Below, piece by piece: positions 15,653-17,580 of a stretch of DNA of 17,580 nt (positions are counted from its first letter, which is position 1; each line of letters starts with the position of its first letter). The position numbers and the translations under genes were made by a program. Below the pieces are notes generated by a model. The model was given only the letters and a program-made list of their open reading frames with translations, did not search any database and was not told the DNA's origin. The stretch comes from JAYWDA01 sp043779185 (GTDB lineage Bacteria; Bdellovibrionota; Bdellovibrionia; Bdellovibrionales; Bdellovibrionaceae), in contig JAYWEQ010000007.1 of assembly GCA_043779185.1 (NCBI GenBank), positions 1 to 17,580 of the forward strand, written 5' to 3'.

Positions 15653-17338
15653 ATGTATAGAAAGAAAATATTTTTATCTACAATTGTGGTCTTGATCTTT
15701 TTGTTGCTGAATATCGACCTTTGGCAAGTGGGAAACTCACCGGAAGTTTTCAGGGATCCTGATGAGGCATGGTATGGGATTGTGATAAAACATATCTCGA
15801 CCGATGGCTGTCAAGGTGTGCCCGTTTCATATAACTTCCAAGATCGAATCAATTTTCATTCCTGCCAATTTTTGGCGGGCCTAGACCAAATATTTCCATT
15901 CAGCAATGTTGTCACCCAAAGCCTAGTTATTAAATTTCTGACTCGAACTGCGGTGATCAGTGTCTTAGGTATTTTTTCGTGGCTCCTATTAGGGGATTTG
16001 ATAATTGGAGCCTTACTGGGACTGGTTCTATTTTTAGATGATGGAATTTATGTCTTCAAGCCTGCGGCCATCAGCTTTTTAAAGTTATGGCAAGGACAGC
16101 TTGATGACTTCAGTCGACTGAATCGCTTTATAAGTCCTATGCAGTATCAACTACCCCTCTTGGTATGGACTCTTTTATTTTGCTATTGGCTATTTTCAAA
16201 AACAAGGAAGCCTTGGCAAGCTGATGCAATTTTGTTTATTTCAACGATTTTTTGGGGAGGTATCGTTGTTCTAACGCCTTTTTATGCTTGGGCCTCTTAT
16301 TTTATAACCGTATTCTGGATGCTTATTTTTGGTTGGTTCAAAATCCCAAAAATAAGACGAGGACTAGCGCTGGGCTCGTTTTCTATCACCGTGCTTTTTT
16401 CATTTGCGTTGTCTTTATCAAAAACAACAATTCCTTATGTCAATGAAGTGTTTCCACGCAGTGGCTTTTTTAATCATCAGTGGTCACCCTTATTTTTAAT
16501 GGATAAGGGGCTTATTTTTGGAATGTTTCTTTTGGGGATTGGCATTTATCAGATTTCAAGACGTAAATTATTAAGTATTTTTGTGCCGATTTCGTTTTAT
16601 ATGCTAGTTAATATTAATTTATTAACGGGCAAGGAATTTCAGAATTTTCACTTTAGAGATTACTTAGGTCCACTTTGGTTCACCAGTTTAATTTTTATTA
16701 TTTATTTTTTGCGACCGACAAAAAAATATTTAATTTATGGTATATTGATTTTCCTTTCTAGTGTCGGTTTGATGCAACATCTGCGCAGCCAGTTGGGTCG
16801 TCCTAGTTTTATGAGAGCTGAGATGGCGCGCGTAGATTCTTCGGAAATTATTTCATTTTTTAAGGGCCAATCAAGAGCCCAGGTCTATTGCGGAGATTTT
16901 TACCAAATTTTGCCATTAATGACTTCAGCAAAATGTTCTTGGCATCATTTGCTGATGACTTATCCACTGAGTAATCAAGAATTGTTGCACCAATCAATGT
17001 CCCAATGGCGTTTATCAGGTCTTTCTGACAATAAAGTCGAAGAATGGATTTCTGTGGATGCTTCGCTGACTCGTTCTTTAGGCGTTTGGAGCCATGGTGT
17101 TCTTAACGAATGGATTGATGGGAAAAGTGAAACTGAAATGTACAGCTGTAAAAATCTGCTAGAAAATATCATCCCAAAATGGATGGCAGAATATAAGAGG
17201 TTTACTGTCCCTATGGCGATCAAAGAATTAAGGGATGTTGAATTTTTTGTCTTACCAATTAAGTTTGCTAACGAAAATACAAATTTTGAAGCCCAAGCTA
17301 TTTTTTCTGAATATGGTATTTATAAAATTAAAAAATAA
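15653..17338 (+). CDS. large multi-pass membrane protein, GT-C glycosyltransferase-like
   Basis: A 561-residue protein with a signal-anchor-like first helix (about 6-22), a first external loop with an acidic FRDPDEAWY motif (Asp35, Asp37, Glu38), and about nine or ten further hydrophobic helices. It ends in a soluble, probably periplasmic C-terminal domain from about residue 385, containing Cys residues in VYCGDFY and SAKCSW. GT-C enzymes such as ArnT and PMT families have a catalytic Asp/Glu in the first external loop and a periplasmic C-terminal domain, so the plan fits a transferase using a polyprenyl-phosphate sugar. I do not recognise a specific family. TAAGGTG precedes the ATG at good spacing. 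The divergent GT2 gene could supply its donor, which is inferred from position. The stop overlaps the regulator remnant. Confidence 0.65.
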   Translation: MYRKKIFLSTIVVLIFLLLNIDLWQVGNSPEVFRDPDEAWYGIVIKHISTDGCQGVPVSYNFQDRINFHSCQFLAGLDQIFPFSNVVTQSLVIKFLTRTAVISVLGIFSWLLLGDLIIGALLGLVLFLDDGIYVFKPAAISFLKLWQGQLDDFSRLNRFISPMQYQLPLLVWTLLFCYWLFSKTRKPWQADAILFISTIFWGGIVVLTPFYAWASYFITVFWMLIFGWFKIPKIRRGLALGSFSITVLFSFALSLSKTTIPYVNEVFPRSGFFNHQWSPLFLMDKGLIFGMFLLGIGIYQISRRKLLSIFVPISFYMLVNINLLTGKEFQNFHFRDYLGPLWFTSLIFIIYFLRPTKKYLIYGILIFLSSVGLMQHLRSQLGRPSFMRAEMARVDSSEIISFFKGQSRAQVYCGDFYQILPLMTSAKCSWHHLLMTYPLSNQELLHQSMSQWRLSGLSDNKVEEWISVDASLTRSLGVWSHGVLNEWIDGKSETEMYSCKNLLENIIPKWMAEYKRFTVPMAIKELRDVEFFVLPIKFANENTNFEAQAIFSEYGIYKIKK

Positions 17339-17347
17339 ACGAGTAAG

Positions 17348-17364
17348 CCGAATTCCTCATTCGG
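17348..17364 (+). terminator. weak hairpin after the GT-C-like gene
   Basis: CCGAAT and ATTCGG form a perfect six-base stem with a five-base loop, nine bases after the membrane gene's TAA. No T-run follows on the + strand. On the - strand a T-rich stretch starts about eight bases after the stem, so it could act weakly in either direction. It also encodes conserved residues of the regulator remnant, so it may only be a coding coincidence. Confidence 0.25.
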
Positions 17365-17468
17365 TATCCAACGCCACGAAGTGTTTCAATAAACTTTCCG
17401 ACGCTGCCAAGTTTTTTTCTAAGGCCGACGATTTGCACGTCAATACTTCGATCCGTCACCGCATGATT

Positions 17469-17507
17469 ATCGCCGTTCAGCTCGTTAATTAGAGCGAGTT
17501 CGGCGAT
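17469..17507. repeat. inverted repeat at the break of the regulator remnant
   Basis: ATCGCCG (17469-17475) and CGGCGAT (17501-17507) are perfect seven-base arms, with a shorter inner CTCG/CGAG pair. The right arm coincides with the first codons of the open regulator fragment. It has no adjoining T-run and may be a weak terminator, a rearrangement scar or chance. Confidence 0.35.
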
Positions 17508-17580
17508 TTAAAGTCTAAATTTAATCAGTTTTCCACATTTTTTTGTGTTTTAGCCGTAATAATTTATTTTTCTGTGGATA
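17508..17580. other. AT-rich right edge with two DnaA-box-like motifs
   Basis: No coding frame is seen here. TTTTCCACA at 17529-17537 differs by one base from the DnaA-box consensus TTATCCACA. TGTGGATA at 17573-17580 matches the first eight bases of the reverse box TGTGGATAA, and the ninth lies beyond the edge. The bases between are mostly A and T. This resembles part of a replication origin or a DnaA-regulated promoter, but two motifs are not enough to tell. Confidence 0.35.

Larger units (their letters stand above)
17328..17507 (-). pseudogene. 3' remnant of an OmpR/PhoB-type winged-helix regulator
   Basis: On the - strand 59 open codons end in TAA and read as the tail of an OmpR/PhoB effector domain. 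They begin with helix 2 (AELALINELNG), continue into the recognition helix (VTDRSIDVQIVGLRKKLG), and end in the wing (FIETLRGVGYRM). This is the DRSIDVHIRRLRKKL and IETVRGVGYR pattern known from the family. The frame is stopped by TAA at 17508-17510, and nothing upstream in any frame continues the domain, so the receiver and the first half of the winged helix are missing. The last 11 bases overlap the end of the convergent membrane gene. A 5'-truncated fragment left by rearrangement is most likely. A standalone mini-protein from an internal GTG is possible but would lack a complete DNA-binding fold. Confidence 0.75.

Noticed and set aside
17235..17492. An 85-codon + strand open frame overlapping the end of the GT-C-like gene
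   Set aside because: It has no family match and covers the regulator remnant, whose OmpR-type sequence is clear on the other strand.
1..17580. Insertion sequence, CRISPR array, tRNA or rRNA
   Set aside because: I saw no transposase frame, no regularly spaced repeats and no structural RNA sequence by reading. Searches with tRNAscan-SE, Infernal and ISfinder would settle it.

Overview
This window is a dense surface-polysaccharide biosynthesis locus from a Gram-negative bacterium with AT-rich DNA (roughly 40% GC by eye). An export-type SLBB protein with a Sec signal peptide, a Wzx-type flippase, a Wzy/WaaL-type polymerase or ligase and an inner-membrane SPOR protein all point to a cell with two membranes. 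The taxon cannot be fixed from this sequence. A Bdellovibrio-like bacterium is my low-confidence guess, from general impression and the style of the OmpR-type remnant at the right end.

Layout, left to right. (A) 208-8700, + strand: eight tightly packed genes, mostly with 1-4 bp overlaps. They encode a small SLBB export-like protein, three GT-B glycosyltransferases, a Wzx flippase, a zinc-ribbon SAM methyltransferase and two more GT-B enzymes. (B) 11930-8649, - strand: three more GT-B glycosyltransferases. (C) 11951-13989, + strand: an O-antigen polymerase/ligase-like membrane protein followed by a membrane-anchored SPOR-domain protein. (D) 15624-13982, - strand: a DPM1/GtrB-like family 2 glycosyltransferase with two C-terminal membrane helices, coupled to a SAM methyltransferase. 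(E) 15653-17338, + strand: a large multi-pass membrane protein resembling GT-C glycosyltransferases. (F) 17507-17328, - strand: the last 59 codons of an OmpR/PhoB-type winged-helix domain, cut off at its 5' side. AT-rich DNA with two DnaA-box-like motifs follows at the right edge.

Reading the parts together: the GT-B enzymes would build a lipid-linked repeat unit on the cytoplasmic face, Wzx would flip it, and the Wzy/WaaL-like protein would polymerise or ligate it. The SLBB protein belongs to the export side. The GT2 and GT-C-like proteins suggest a second route that decorates glycan in the periplasm from a polyprenyl-phosphate sugar. The methyltransferases may modify sugars or cap chains. 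Conspicuously absent are an initiating sugar-phosphate transferase, a Wzz/Wzc chain-length protein, a full Wza with its export domain, and any nucleotide-sugar synthesis gene, so the locus must rely on genes elsewhere.

The strand blocks meet tail to tail with overlapping coding ends (52 bp, 8 bp and, at the remnant, 11 bp) and have very short divergent gaps. No rRNA, tRNA, CRISPR array or insertion sequence was seen. The observations I rate highest are the SPOR protein next to the polymerase-like gene, the minimal SLBB protein with a C-terminal membrane helix, and the truncated regulator next to DnaA-box-like motifs.
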